64,000 nt of DNA, from assembly GCA_029262115.1 (NCBI GenBank), contig JAJCZZ010000101.1:1-64000 (forward strand), read 5' to 3'. This document shows positions 8,101-15,445 of the stretch, piece after piece. Both the position numbers and the translations under genes were made by a program. The notes beneath the pieces were generated by a model. It was given only the letters and a program-made list of their open reading frames with translations. It searched no databases and had not been told where the DNA came from. Source of the stretch: Gemmatimonadota bacterium (GTDB lineage Bacteria; Gemmatimonadota; Gemmatimonadetes; Longimicrobiales; Gaopeijiaceae). Each line of letters opens with the position of its first letter. The stretch's first letter is position 1.

Positions 8101-8845
8101 GGTCGCCTGGGGCGTGCACCGGACACAGGTGTCCCAATTCCTGGCCCAACTCGCGTACGGCGTGACCACACAGCGTGACCCTCAGACGTCCTCCGAGGAT
8201 ATCCTCACGTACTCCGACCGCATGGAGGCCGGGGAGCTGATCGGTCCTCGGCTGTTCTCGACGGGACCCGGTGTCTTCAGCAACGACAACATCCGGAGCT
8301 TGGCCGACGCGAGGCACGTCCTGCGGCGGTACGCGGATCACTTCAACACGCGGACCATCAAGCAGTACCTCGCGGGCGATCGCAAGGTGCGTCAGTGGGT
8401 GATCATGGCGGCCCACGAGCTGGGCCTCACGGCGACGACCGAGGGCGGCTCCAACTTCACCATGAACCTCTCCCTCATGCAGGACGGGTATCCCGGGCTG
8501 GAGCATACCCTGCCGATCAGCCCGTTCTTTCAGGATGTGATCGAGCTCGGTCGGTTCAGCGGACTGACCTACACGCCGACTCTGATCGTGGCCTATGGAG
8601 GTCCTTCCGGACGCCAGTACTATCTGACGCATCAGAATGTGGACGAGGTGTGGAGCGGCTTCAGCGCTTCACGCCCCATGACGAGCTGGACAAGTGGAAG
8701 AGCACGCAGTGGTATCGCGACGACCAGTACGTCCACCCGCTGCACGCGGAGCAGCTCACCAAGTGGATGGCGGCCGGGGGTCGGCTGGGTCTCGGGTCGC
8801 ACGGCGAGGTGCAGGGTCTCGGGACCCACTGGGAACTCTGGATGA
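5135..8845 (+). CDS. DUF1697 protein fused in frame to a TolB-propeller amidohydrolase (5' part of a frameshifted gene)
   Basis: One open frame joins two proteins that are normally separate. Residues 1-178 are a complete DUF1697 domain (AAFFRGLNLG ... YQASGNVVFTG ... TTRTQGTLQRLVK). At residue 180 the sequence becomes a normal signal peptide (KKFGCAAAAVIVAAIPGVAQ, nt 5672-5731) that has no start codon of its own. Then come TolB/PD40 beta-propeller blades (repeated SPDG and FSPDGSRI motifs, about residues 215-890) and an amidohydrolase domain with H985-x-H987 (VDIHAHTW). The amidohydrolase is cut at W1173 (nt 8651-8653) by a one-base deletion; downstream codons in this frame to 8845 are junk. 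Similar exported enzymes of about 1100 residues are common in Gemmatimonadota. As fused, the signal would be internal and export impaired. Confidence 0.8.
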   Translation: MTERRAAFFRGLNLGRRRLTNDELKSAVESSGFSDVHVYQASGNVVFTGTEEPGRDEAQLERGLARALGYPVDTFVRTMDEVVLAAAREPFLGLTQEDRVDPKAKVHVTFLKAMAPEELASRLAALSGDDDRFAVVGREAYWWRRGGLTDSPIDTPTLDRAFGTKVRTTRTQGTLQRLVKKFGCAAAAVIVAAIPGVAQTPAQNDSAASAAKEENSLPLITTRTLSFETGEGTWMSLDVSPNGDTIVFELLGDLYTLPISGGQATRITEGQAYDMQPRFSPDGSRIVFVSDRDGSENIWIAEADGSEPEQLTDSERESYMSPEWTPDGDYVVANKGTQLWLFHRGGGSGMQITGQREEGGPTPPGHQGAAFGPDDRYIWLNVRGNLGGGFPVEVEEPGMAGVDPADRSSARLVGSFQIGMLDRETGRVLVRTHELEGAFRPVPSPDGRWVVYATRYDDQSVLKLFDTETGGDQWLRFDVARDDHQGGGTRDRDVYPGSAFLPDGSALVTNYGGKLWRVAVPSGEATEIPFTAQVDQQLGPLVKFDYPIDDRSLVVSQIRGARPSPDGRRVAFSALDRLWTADLPAGSGSSGTLDQGADATITNARRVTALPDVEHAPVWSPDGRWLAFVTWSDSVGGDIWRVRADGSGSPERLTPTSAFFDQLAWSADGSRILAIRGSKMHRIRTLEDFGGHSGAAELEYVWLPSSGGEPQRIMWVGRGTTQQGRNAPHIGPDPERMYVWTGRDGLVSVRFDGSDVRPIVKVTAPSTGGQGGPPTPDEVLLSPDGTRALVRANRNVFMITVPRVGGDAPTVSAASSSSVPTWRLTDIGGDFVGWRPDGAVAHWSIGRSFFQYDPTLADSLRTDSIATARAEAAAAGNGDEAAEADSVDADEDADPEGGYRAYLPHRVDVEIRVDKDRPQGVVALRGARLITMRGASDEVIERGDIVVRDNRIIAVGPAGSVEIPRGAEIIDVSGKTILPGLVDIHAHTWVAWGVHRTQVSQFLAQLAYGVTTQRDPQTSSEDILTYSDRMEAGELIGPRLFSTGPGVFSNDNIRSLADARHVLRRYADHFNTRTIKQYLAGDRKVRQWVIMAAHELGLTATTEGGSNFTMNLSLMQDGYPGLEHTLPISPFFQDVIELGRFSGLTYTPTLIVAYGGPSGRQYYLTHQNVDEVWSGFSASRPMTSWTSGRARSGIATTSTSTRCTRSSSPSGWRPGVGWVSGRTARCRVSGPTGNSG

Positions 8846-9144
8846 TGGCGTCCGGGGGACTGCCTGCCCACGACGCGCTTCGGATGGCCACCATCCACGG
8901 CGCGGACGCGGTCGGCCTGGCGGGCGACATCGGCTCCCTCGAAGTGGGCAAGTTGGCCGATCTCCAGGTGCTGGATTCCAACCCGCTCGACGACCTGCGC
9001 AACAGCACGGACATCCGCTACGTGATGAAAAACGGGCGACTCTATGAAGCGGCTACGCTGGACGAGGTGTGGCCGCGCCAACGGCCGCTGCCGACGCAGT
9101 GGTGGTGGCGGGTCGAGCCCGACGCGGACGTACCGGGCAGGTAG
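8654..9144 (+). pseudogene. C-terminal part of the amidohydrolase, shifted frame
   Basis: From 8654 homology continues in the next frame (ERLQRFTPHDELDKW ... LGLGSHGEVQGLGTHWELWMM ... GADAVGLAGDIGSLEVGKLADLQVLD), ending at TAG 9142-9144. Adding one G after 8653 restores VDEVW-ERLQRF and a single protein of about 1336 residues. The GSHG/GLGTHWE segment supplies late active-site residues and the KLADL motif is the usual amidohydrolase C-terminus, so the 5' part alone should be inactive. No slippery heptamer is obvious. Either a sequencing or assembly error or a recent inactivation would explain it. Confidence 0.75.
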
Positions 9145-9146
9145 GA

Positions 9147-9764
9147 GTGACGAACTCACCTCACTCCGGGGATGGCGGGACGCTGGTCGTTCTGTTTGGT
9201 CCTCCGGCCGTCGGGAAGATGACGGTGGGCCGGGCACTTGAGGAACTCACCGGCATGCCCCTCTTCCACAATCACATGACCATCGAGCTGGTAGTGCCCT
9301 TCTTCGAGTTCAACACGCTGGCCTACAACCGTCTGGTGGGGCACTTCCGACGACGGATCATCGAGGAGGTCGCCGCCAGCGACCTTCCCGGGATGATCTT
9401 CACCTTCGTCTGGGCGCTGGACCTCGCGTCCGACAACCGCTTCGTGCGGGACATTGGAGACATCTTCGTGGAACAGGGCGGTAGGGTCGTGTTCGCCGAA
9501 CTGACGGCGGACCAACCGACGCGGATCCGTCGCAACGCGGAGCCGGACCGGCTGGATGCGAAGCCGACCAAGCGAGATGTCGAGAGATCTCGGAGTCACC
9601 TGCTGTGGGCTGACGAGAACTTCAAGCTCAATACGGACGGTGCTCTGGGCGATGCGTTTTTGAGCGACCCGTATGTTGGGATCGACACCGTCGCCCTCGA
9701 TCCCGGCCAGGCGGCGGCACGTATTGCACAGGCCCTCGCGCTGCCGGTGCGCGAACCGGCGTGA
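9147..9764 (+). CDS. P-loop NTPase / kinase-like protein
   Basis: A 205-residue cytosolic protein read from GTG 9147, two bases after the preceding stop. The Walker A motif is GPPAVGKMT near residues 18-26, with the hydrophobic LVVLF strand before it, as in shikimate- and adenylate-kinase-like folds. A DxFVRDIGDIF segment and an R-rich lid region (RIRRNAEPDR) follow. It resembles AAA_18/shikimate-kinase-like proteins of unknown substrate. The close spacing suggests cotranscription with the gene before it. Function beyond nucleotide binding is not assignable. Confidence 0.7.
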   Translation: MTNSPHSGDGGTLVVLFGPPAVGKMTVGRALEELTGMPLFHNHMTIELVVPFFEFNTLAYNRLVGHFRRRIIEEVAASDLPGMIFTFVWALDLASDNRFVRDIGDIFVEQGGRVVFAELTADQPTRIRRNAEPDRLDAKPTKRDVERSRSHLLWADENFKLNTDGALGDAFLSDPYVGIDTVALDPGQAAARIAQALALPVREPA

Positions 9765-9828
9765 AGGCACGGCCCGCGGCTGCCGTAGGGAGTCTGTCGC
9801 CCGCCACCCTTTCTCGGGAGAGATCACC

Positions 9829-10491
9829 ATGGCGCTCTGGTCCGCCGTCCTCGAAGTATTTCAGGCCACCCTGTTTTCCCTCACCCAGTTTTACGGGGGA
9901 CATCTGGGTGGGGCGATCGTGGCGCTTTCCCTCGGGGTCCGGGTAGCTCTCCTGCCGATCACGGTGCCGATGGCGGTCAGGTCCCGCCGCCGGGCGCGGA
10001 CGCTTCGTGCCTTGGCCCCTGGCCTTACGTCGCTCCGGGAGGAGTGGAAGGACGACCCGACGGGCCTGGCCCGTGAGACGATCGAGTTGTACCGGCGGCA
10101 CGACCTCTCGCCCCTGGATCTGGGGAGCGTGCGTGGGCTTCTCATCCAGACTCCCGTTCTCCTGGCGCTCTACCGCTCGGTGACGGCCGCGGTTCAATGG
10201 GACGGTGTCCGGCGCGCCTTCCTGTGGGTTTCGGACCTGGCTCGCCCGGACATCGGCCTCGCGGCCGTCGCCGCGTTGATTTCGGGGGCTGCAGTCGGGC
10301 TGGGAGCGTCCGAGGGCCAGCCGGCGTGGCTACCGGCCGTGTCGGTTGCGGCCATCGGGATCATGGCCATGACCACCTCGGCGGGATTCGCCCTCTATCT
10401 GACGGCGAGTTCGACGGTAGGCGGATTCCAGGCCCTGCTCGTGCGGCGCATCGAGGAGAAGAAGACCGCCGGCGGAAGGGTCCCGTCGTGA
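9829..10491 (+). CDS. Short YidC/Oxa1-family membrane insertase paralogue
   Basis: A 220-residue membrane protein with the Oxa1 core and no large periplasmic domain. TM1 is followed by the positively charged groove and cytosolic hairpin (RSRRRARTLRALAPGL ... LYRRHDLSPLDL), then LLIQTPVLLALYRSV, the conserved QxPvf..ly segment, and three more hydrophobic segments. The tail is basic (RRIEEKKTAGGR). The canonical yidC sits with rnpA/rpmH, which are absent here, so this is probably a second, specialised insertase. Its stop overlaps the next GTG (10488), and that gene overlaps the one after it, forming a three-gene unit. Confidence 0.85.
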   Translation: MALWSAVLEVFQATLFSLTQFYGGHLGGAIVALSLGVRVALLPITVPMAVRSRRRARTLRALAPGLTSLREEWKDDPTGLARETIELYRRHDLSPLDLGSVRGLLIQTPVLLALYRSVTAAVQWDGVRRAFLWVSDLARPDIGLAAVAALISGAAVGLGASEGQPAWLPAVSVAAIGIMAMTTSAGFALYLTASSTVGGFQALLVRRIEEKKTAGGRVPS

Positions 10492-11030
10492 CTGTCGAGG
10501 AGGCTCAGTGCGACATCCGCACGGCGTTCGCGGGCGGCTTCGTCGGCCAATTCGTGTCGGCGCTCCTCTGGGCGGCATCTGGAGTGCTCAGCGTGACTGT
10601 CGGGACTCGGGAGGCCATGTTTGCGCTCGTTGTCGGGGGGATGTTCATCTTCCCTCTGACCGCCGTGGGCCTCCGAATACTTGGATACCGTGGACGGGTG
10701 GCCGATGGAAACCCCCTCGGTGGTCTTGGTTGGCAGTCGGCGTTCGTGGTCCCGCTGTGTATTCCGGTCATCGCGGCGGCGGCCGCGTACAGGGTTGACT
10801 GGTTCTATCCGGCCTTCATGATCGTTGTGGGTGCACACTATCTGTCGTTCGTGACGCTGTATGGGATGCGTATGTTCGCGGTGTTGGCGGCGATCCTCGT
10901 CGGTGGAGGAGTTCTGCTCGGGCTCTACGGCCCCGGCGGTTTCGTGATCGGAGCGTGGATCACCGCGCCGGTCCTGCTCGTCTTCGCGTTTCTCGGGCGT
11001 GCGCACGTCCGGGCGGAGGACGCCGGGTGA
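10488..11030 (+). CDS. Small integral membrane protein (DUF7010-like)
   Basis: A 180-residue protein starting GTG 10488 inside the previous stop (GTGA overlap). It has about six hydrophobic segments, a conserved-looking NPLGGLG motif near residue 77, then YPAFMIVVGAHYL and a LYGMRMF segment. NPLG-x-LG followed by GAHxL is what I recall from DUF7010 membrane proteins; no function is known. Possibly a client or partner of the adjacent YidC-like protein, inferred from coupling only. Confidence 0.6.
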   Translation: MTVEEAQCDIRTAFAGGFVGQFVSALLWAASGVLSVTVGTREAMFALVVGGMFIFPLTAVGLRILGYRGRVADGNPLGGLGWQSAFVVPLCIPVIAAAAAYRVDWFYPAFMIVVGAHYLSFVTLYGMRMFAVLAAILVGGGVLLGLYGPGGFVIGAWITAPVLLVFAFLGRAHVRAEDAG

Positions 11031-11485
11031 CCTACACCATCTATGTCGACGCCGACTCGTGTCCGGTGAAGGACGAGGTGTACAAGGTGGCCCGCCGTCG
11101 GGACGCTCCGGTGGTCCTGGTCAGCAATCGTTGGTTCCGGATTCCCGTCTGGCCCTGGCTGACGCTGGATGTCGTCCGGGATCAGGAGAACCTGGACGCC
11201 GCGGACGACCGGATCGTCGAGCGAATCGGAGCCGACGACGTGGCCGTTACCGAGGACATTCTCCTCGCTCAGCGCTGCATCGAGAAGGGGGCCCGGGTCC
11301 TCACGCCGAGGGGGCACGAATACACGCCTGCCAACATCGGCGAGGCCGTCGCCACCCGCGAGTTGCTTGCCGGTTTGCGCGAATCCGGCCACGAAGTCGG
11401 GGGCCCCTCCGCCTTCGACAAGCGAGACCGGTCACGCTTTTTGCGAGAGCTGGAGGAGGTGCTTCGTCGGGTGGAGCGGGGGTAG
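11027..11485 (+). CDS. YaiI/YqxD (DUF188) family protein
   Basis: A 152-residue protein beginning VTYTIYVDADSCPVKDEVYKVA, the diagnostic opening of the UPF0178 (YaiI/YqxD) family, a PIN-like fold with DADxCP. Further family segments are GADDVAVTEDILLA, TPRGHEYTPANIGEA and GPSAFDKRDRSRFLREL. The acidic residues at D9, D11 and the TEDI glutamate/aspartate could bind a metal, as in nucleases. The cellular role is unknown. The GTG start at 11027 overlaps the previous stop by 4 bp. Confidence 0.88.
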   Translation: MTYTIYVDADSCPVKDEVYKVARRRDAPVVLVSNRWFRIPVWPWLTLDVVRDQENLDAADDRIVERIGADDVAVTEDILLAQRCIEKGARVLTPRGHEYTPANIGEAVATRELLAGLRESGHEVGGPSAFDKRDRSRFLRELEEVLRRVERG

Positions 11486-11496
11486 GGCAGGATCCC

Positions 11497-13098
11497 TCAG
11501 GGAGCTGCTGCGTCCCCTTCGGCGGTGCGGACCACCACCCGGTTTCGGCCTCCGTCTTTTGCGGCGTACAGTGCGTCGTCCGCCATGTGCAGAACCGTGC
11601 TTGGCGTATGCGCTTCGGCGTCGACCCCCGCCACTCCGATGCTTGCCGTCACGTAGAAGGGGACGCCCGTCGGGGATGTGTGGACCTCGTCACCGATACG
11701 CGAACGCAGGCGCTCCGCCACCGCCGCCGCGCCGGTCCGATCTGTCTCCGGCAGCAGGACAGCGAATTCCTCGCCCCCGATTCGAGCCGGCAGGTCGAGG
11801 TCGCGGCAGACGGACCTCATCGAGTCCGCGGATCGCTCCAGTACCGCGTCCCCGGCCGCATGCCCATGGGTGTCGTTGACGATCTTGAAGCTGTCGAGAT
11901 CGAGTAGGAGGATGGAGAGGGGCCGGTCGTAACGGACTGCCCGCTCCGTCTCCCTCTCCAGTGCCTCCATGAAACGGCGCCGATTGGAGAGCCCGGTCAG
12001 CGCGTCCGTGTTCGCCTCGTGCTCCAGCTCGGCATTCATCCGCACCAGTTCGAGCTTGGCGTGCTCTCGCTCCGTCACGTCCTTGAACAGGAATGCCGTG
12101 CGGCCTTCTCCGATCCGTTTGCCGAGGGGAGTCAGAGTGACGTCGAACGTACGATCGGTGGTGATGCCGTTGTCGTCCACGGCCGGAAGGACGAGTTGAG
12201 CAAACGGTTCAGCCCTGTCCTTGCCACGGGAAGACGCCCACAGGCGTCCGAGGCTCAGAGGAACATCGCCGTACGGATCGAGTCCGAGCATCGTCTCAGC
12301 CGCGCGGTTCACGTCCACGATCCGGCCCCGACCGTCCAGCACGACGATCGGGTCGCGCAACTCCACCATGACCAGGGTTCGGGCGACCGGACCCAGGTTG
12401 AGGAGCCGATGCCGAAGGAGCCCCCAGCCGAGAAGCGTGGCGGCCACGCCGAACCCGGTCGGGGACATGTCGAGCCATTGTGCCCCCGTCTGCGATGCGA
12501 GGTGGGCCGCGCTCGGGCCGAGCGCCACCAGGCAGGCGAGCACCACGAGCGGCGCCCGTCTGCGATCGGACTTGGACCGCGCCATCCATCCGGTCAAGGC
12601 TGTCGTGGCGGCGATCAGCGCGACGAGGCGCGCCCCGAACTCGACCCAGAACCACGGTCCGTACTCGACGACCAGGCCCGCCAGCCCTGACTTCTGGACG
12701 AACAGTCCCTGGGGCCGGACTAGGAGCGAGAAGCCGTCCGGATGCAGCGCCAGCGCGATGGTGACCGCGGTGACGGCGTACAGCGCCAGCATCGCGCGGC
12801 TCGAGCCGTATCGGGGCCGTTGTCCGTAGCCGATGGCAAAGCGAGCCCACGCCACAGGCACGATCGCGATGGCCACGTACTGTGCCCGCTCCAGCAAGAC
12901 CTTTACCGTGAGGTCCGGCGTGACCACCGCTATGGTGTGAAAAAGGGTCCAGATACCCGAGGCGACGACAAGGGGAATCAGAGCTCTGCTGGTCGGCTCC
13001 CTCCGCCGTGGCCACAAGAACAGGAGTTCTCGGCCGAGCAGGAACAGCGCCACAAGAGGCGGTATGGCCCAGGGCGAGAGTTGCAGCGTCCACAGCAT
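11497..13098 (-). CDS. Membrane-bound diguanylate cyclase (7TM-PAS-GGDEF)
   Basis: A 533-residue signalling protein. Residues 1-230 hold seven hydrophobic segments of the histidine-kinase-type 7TM sensor domain. Residues about 240-345 are a PAS domain (PIVVLDGRGRIVDVNRAAETML) with a short coiled linker (EREHAKLELVRMNAELEHEAN). The GGDEF domain starts at DALTGLSNRRRF (365-376) and has the active-site GGEEF at 441-445 and a product-inhibition I-site R432-x-x-D435 placed five residues before it. It should therefore make cyclic di-GMP and be feedback-inhibited. The input signal is unknown. It is convergent with the YaiI gene (11 bp apart). Confidence 0.92.
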   Translation of the reverse strand: MLWTLQLSPWAIPPLVALFLLGRELLFLWPRRREPTSRALIPLVVASGIWTLFHTIAVVTPDLTVKVLLERAQYVAIAIVPVAWARFAIGYGQRPRYGSSRAMLALYAVTAVTIALALHPDGFSLLVRPQGLFVQKSGLAGLVVEYGPWFWVEFGARLVALIAATTALTGWMARSKSDRRRAPLVVLACLVALGPSAAHLASQTGAQWLDMSPTGFGVAATLLGWGLLRHRLLNLGPVARTLVMVELRDPIVVLDGRGRIVDVNRAAETMLGLDPYGDVPLSLGRLWASSRGKDRAEPFAQLVLPAVDDNGITTDRTFDVTLTPLGKRIGEGRTAFLFKDVTEREHAKLELVRMNAELEHEANTDALTGLSNRRRFMEALERETERAVRYDRPLSILLLDLDSFKIVNDTHGHAAGDAVLERSADSMRSVCRDLDLPARIGGEEFAVLLPETDRTGAAAVAERLRSRIGDEVHTSPTGVPFYVTASIGVAGVDAEAHTPSTVLHMADDALYAAKDGGRNRVVVRTAEGDAAAP

Positions 13099-13109
13099 GG
13101 TGGGTCTCG

Positions 13110-13817
13110 CTACCCGACCGGCTCGACCGTCGCGCGGATGACCCGGGTCAGGTTGGGAAACTCGGCGTCGAAGTACACGTTGCCTGTCGCGTGGGCTTGA
13201 GCCTGGTATGGTCCCGAACCACGAGGAGGCCCATCTCCGTATTCCGAATGGAACGAGTCGACCACGTCCATTCCTTCCACTATCTCACCGAAAGGAGGGA
13301 AGCCCTGGGCGTCGAGGGAGCTGTTGTCCTTGTAGCTGATGAAGATCTCGGTCGTCCTCGTGTGCGGCCCCGCCTTGGCGAACGCCACGCGACCCCGGGT
13401 GTTCGACTGCGCGACGGGATCGTCGGTGAGGTACTCGTCCTGCCATTGGAAATCGATCAACGGGGTGCCGTGAATGCCCCACTGGGCCATGAATCCGTCG
13501 ACGACCCGGTAGATGCGGGTATCGTCGTAGTAGCCGTTCGCGACGAGGTTGTAGAAGCGATCCGCGCCCCGCGGCGCCCAGGCGCGATGTACCTCGATCG
13601 TGAAGTCACCCGCTGTCGTCTCGAAGTAGGCCCGATAGACGTCCGGCGCGACTGCCGTCAAGCGCTTCGGGTAGAGAAGCGGATCTCGCGGCTGGTCGGC
13701 GTCGCCTGTCGCCCCTCCGCACGCGGAAAGGGCGGCGACGGTCAGGGCCGACATGAGATGGGGTCTGTGGGTCAAGAGACGGTCCGTGGGAGGGCGCATC
13801 GTCCTCAACCTTGCCAC
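13110..13817 (-). CDS. Cyclophilin-type peptidyl-prolyl isomerase lipoprotein
   Basis: A 235-residue open frame; ATG at residue 22 (13754) may be the true start, giving a standard lipoprotein signal MSALTVAALSACGG with lipobox LSAC. The mature part is a cyclophilin domain: FETTAGDFTIEVHRAWAP-type opening, DRFYNLVANGYYDDTRIYRVVDGFMAQWG, and the GRVAFAK / EIFISYKDNSSLD segment matching the usual GxlsMA and sQFFI positions. FxPFGEIVEGMDVVD closes the fold. The catalytic Arg (FxR) is present as IYRVV. It is likely a periplasmic folding helper, 11 bp downstream of nothing on its strand and just before the diguanylate cyclase start, so cotranscription with that gene is possible. Confidence 0.88.
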   Translation of the reverse strand: MARLRTMRPPTDRLLTHRPHLMSALTVAALSACGGATGDADQPRDPLLYPKRLTAVAPDVYRAYFETTAGDFTIEVHRAWAPRGADRFYNLVANGYYDDTRIYRVVDGFMAQWGIHGTPLIDFQWQDEYLTDDPVAQSNTRGRVAFAKAGPHTRTTEIFISYKDNSSLDAQGFPPFGEIVEGMDVVDSFHSEYGDGPPRGSGPYQAQAHATGNVYFDAEFPNLTRVIRATVEPVG

Positions 13818-13881
13818 GTTGGAGGTGGGGGGCCAGCCGCCCGCAGGTGGAACTCCGGGAATCTCTCAAATTCGCATTGTA

Positions 13882-13922
13882 CACGTAATTGGATCATTTC
13901 GGGTGCTTTCCGGTATTACGTG
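13882..13922. promoter_or_regulatory. Perfect 8-bp inverted repeat in a divergent promoter region
   Basis: CACGTAAT (13882-13889) and ATTACGTG (13915-13922), 25 bp apart, in the 138-bp gap between the cyclophilin and the 123-residue protein. Spacing of the centres is 33 bp, about three DNA turns. It could be an operator for both genes. The regulator is unknown. Confidence 0.4.
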
Positions 13923-13955
13923 GGCCGATTCTATCCCTGTCGATAAGGCGAGTGT

Positions 13956-14327
13956 ATGGCGCGTGAGTGGCTGGAACGTGAGGATCTGTCCGTGTACGTG
14001 GTTGCGGGCGTTCCCAAGAGCTTCAACAAGCAGTTGAAGTCCATGCTTCAGAAGAAGCAGGGAGAGGAAGTCGAATCTCTGCGGCTCGACGAAGATCTGT
14101 CGGAGTGGGTGCTCGCCAGAGTTCGTGGCGAGAAGCGGGCCAGTTCGAAACGGAGCCCGGCGTCCAAAGCCTTGTGGCGAGCGTTCCGTGCCCTCGCGGC
14201 CGCCCGCTACCATCTTCGGGGTGACGAGGAGATGGACGAAGAGATTCGGGCGATCCGGGATCGGGTCGAGAAGCTCTGGTTCAAGTACAGCCCCTTGCAT
14301 GCTGAAGGCGACGACGAAGAGGAATAG
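13956..14327 (+). CDS. Charged hypothetical protein
   Basis: A 123-residue soluble protein, MAREWLEREDLSVYVVAGVP..., with no motif I recognise. The first half mixes short strands with a basic helix (KSFNKQLKSMLQKKQ); the second half is a long, highly charged helix ending in a poly-acidic tail (EGDDEEE). The basic patch RGEKRASSKRSPASKALWR may bind nucleic acid. It is followed by a strong GC hairpin and then the threonine aldolase. A real gene is supported by the codon pattern, ATG start and clean flanks. Confidence 0.6.
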   Translation: MAREWLEREDLSVYVVAGVPKSFNKQLKSMLQKKQGEEVESLRLDEDLSEWVLARVRGEKRASSKRSPASKALWRAFRALAAARYHLRGDEEMDEEIRAIRDRVEKLWFKYSPLHAEGDDEEE

Positions 14328-14354
14328 CGGTCGAACGCTGCGGATGTCCGCGAC

Positions 14355-14380
14355 GGGCCGGCCGTTCCCGCGGCCGGCCC
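14355..14380 (+). terminator. Strong GC hairpin, terminator-like
   Basis: Perfect 10-bp stem GGGCCGGCCG (14355-14364) / CGGCCGGCCC (14371-14380) with a 6-nt loop, 28 bases after the charged hypothetical gene and 22 before the ltaE start. The U-tract is weak (GTCTTC), so it may act as an attenuator or 3'-end stabiliser. Confidence 0.5.
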
Positions 14381-14402
14381 GAACCGTCTTCAGGATTGGA
14401 CG

Positions 14403-15443
14403 ATGATCGATCTCCGTAGCGACACCGTGACCAAGCCGACTCCCGCAATGCGTGACGCAATGGCGAACGCCGAGGTGGGCGACGACGTCTACGGTGAAGA
14501 CCCGACGATCAACAGGCTCGAGGCAAGGGTGGCTGAGCTTCTGGGGAAGGAGGCCGCCGTGTTTGTGACCTCCGGCACGCTGTCGAACCAATTGGCCATG
14601 CGCATCCATTGTGAGCCGGGTGACATGGCGCTCATGCATCCGGACGGGCACATCGCCATGAACGAGGGTGGAGGTGCTGCCGCCCTCGCGGGTGTTTCGA
14701 TCGGCGCACTGGAAGGTGACGGCGGAGTCTTCGGTCCGGAGGAGGTGGACGCGGCCATGGGCGTTCACCACCGCTTCAATCCACCGAATCACTCGCCGCT
14801 TCCGCGGGTGGTGTGCGTGGAGAACAGCCACAACGGCGGGGGCGGGGTCGCCTGGTCCACGGATCAGATCGATGCGGTGACGGCGTCAGCGACGCGCCAT
14901 GGGCTCTCCCTCCACATGGATGGTGCCCGCCTCTGGCACGCGGCGGCCGCCACGGGCGACGACCCGTCACGAATGGTCCGCGACTTCGGCACGGTGAGCG
15001 TCTGCTTCAGCAAGGGTCTCGGCGCACCCATGGGCTCCGCACTCGTGGGCTCTGCGGCCATGGTGCTACGGGCGCGCCGGTTCAAGCAGCAATACGGCAG
15101 CGGTTTCCGGCAGGCAGGCATTCTGGCGGCGGGCGCCCTCTACGCTCTGGATCACCAGAGGGACCGTCTCGTCGACGACGTGACGAATGCCCGGCGTTTT
15201 GCGGAGGGCCTTTGCTCCATGCCGGAGGTGGCCGTCGATCTTTCCCGGGTCCACACGAACATCGTGCGCTTCCGTCTCGAGACGATGGAGGCGGGAACCT
15301 TCGTCGACCGGTGTCACGGGAAGGGAGTTCACATGCTCCCCGGCGTCAACTCCGGAGTGCGAGCGGTGACGCATCTGGGGGTGTCCGCAACCGACGTGGA
15401 TGCGGCTATCGAGGTCGTCCGTACCGTTCTTTCGACCGGCTGA
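14403..15443 (+). CDS. ltaE: Low-specificity L-threonine aldolase
   Basis: A 346-residue PLP enzyme that splits L-threonine and L-allo-threonine to glycine and acetaldehyde. It opens MIDLRSDTVTKPTPAMRDAM, the family signature. The PLP-binding motifs follow: TSGTLSNQLA (57-66), the substrate/phosphate loop, HMDGARLWHA (171-180) with the aspartate that pairs with the PLP nitrogen, and the Schiff-base lysine K204 in CFSKGLGAPMGS. The length is normal. The next gene starts within about 5 bp of the stop, so the two are probably cotranscribed. Confidence 0.95.
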   Translation: MIDLRSDTVTKPTPAMRDAMANAEVGDDVYGEDPTINRLEARVAELLGKEAAVFVTSGTLSNQLAMRIHCEPGDMALMHPDGHIAMNEGGGAAALAGVSIGALEGDGGVFGPEEVDAAMGVHHRFNPPNHSPLPRVVCVENSHNGGGGVAWSTDQIDAVTASATRHGLSLHMDGARLWHAAAATGDDPSRMVRDFGTVSVCFSKGLGAPMGSALVGSAAMVLRARRFKQQYGSGFRQAGILAAGALYALDHQRDRLVDDVTNARRFAEGLCSMPEVAVDLSRVHTNIVRFRLETMEAGTFVDRCHGKGVHMLPGVNSGVRAVTHLGVSATDVDAAIEVVRTVLSTG

Positions 15444-15445
15444 CG

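Noticed and set aside
8640-8690. Programmed ribosomal frameshifting in the amidohydrolase
   Set aside because: No slippery heptamer or downstream structure is evident, and a single missing G explains the break.
13877-13884. TTGTACAC as a third regulator site
   Set aside because: One mismatch from the palindrome, single copy and not placed in a promoter like the 1168/1245 pair. The similar TGTACAAA at 53513 was set aside for the same reason.
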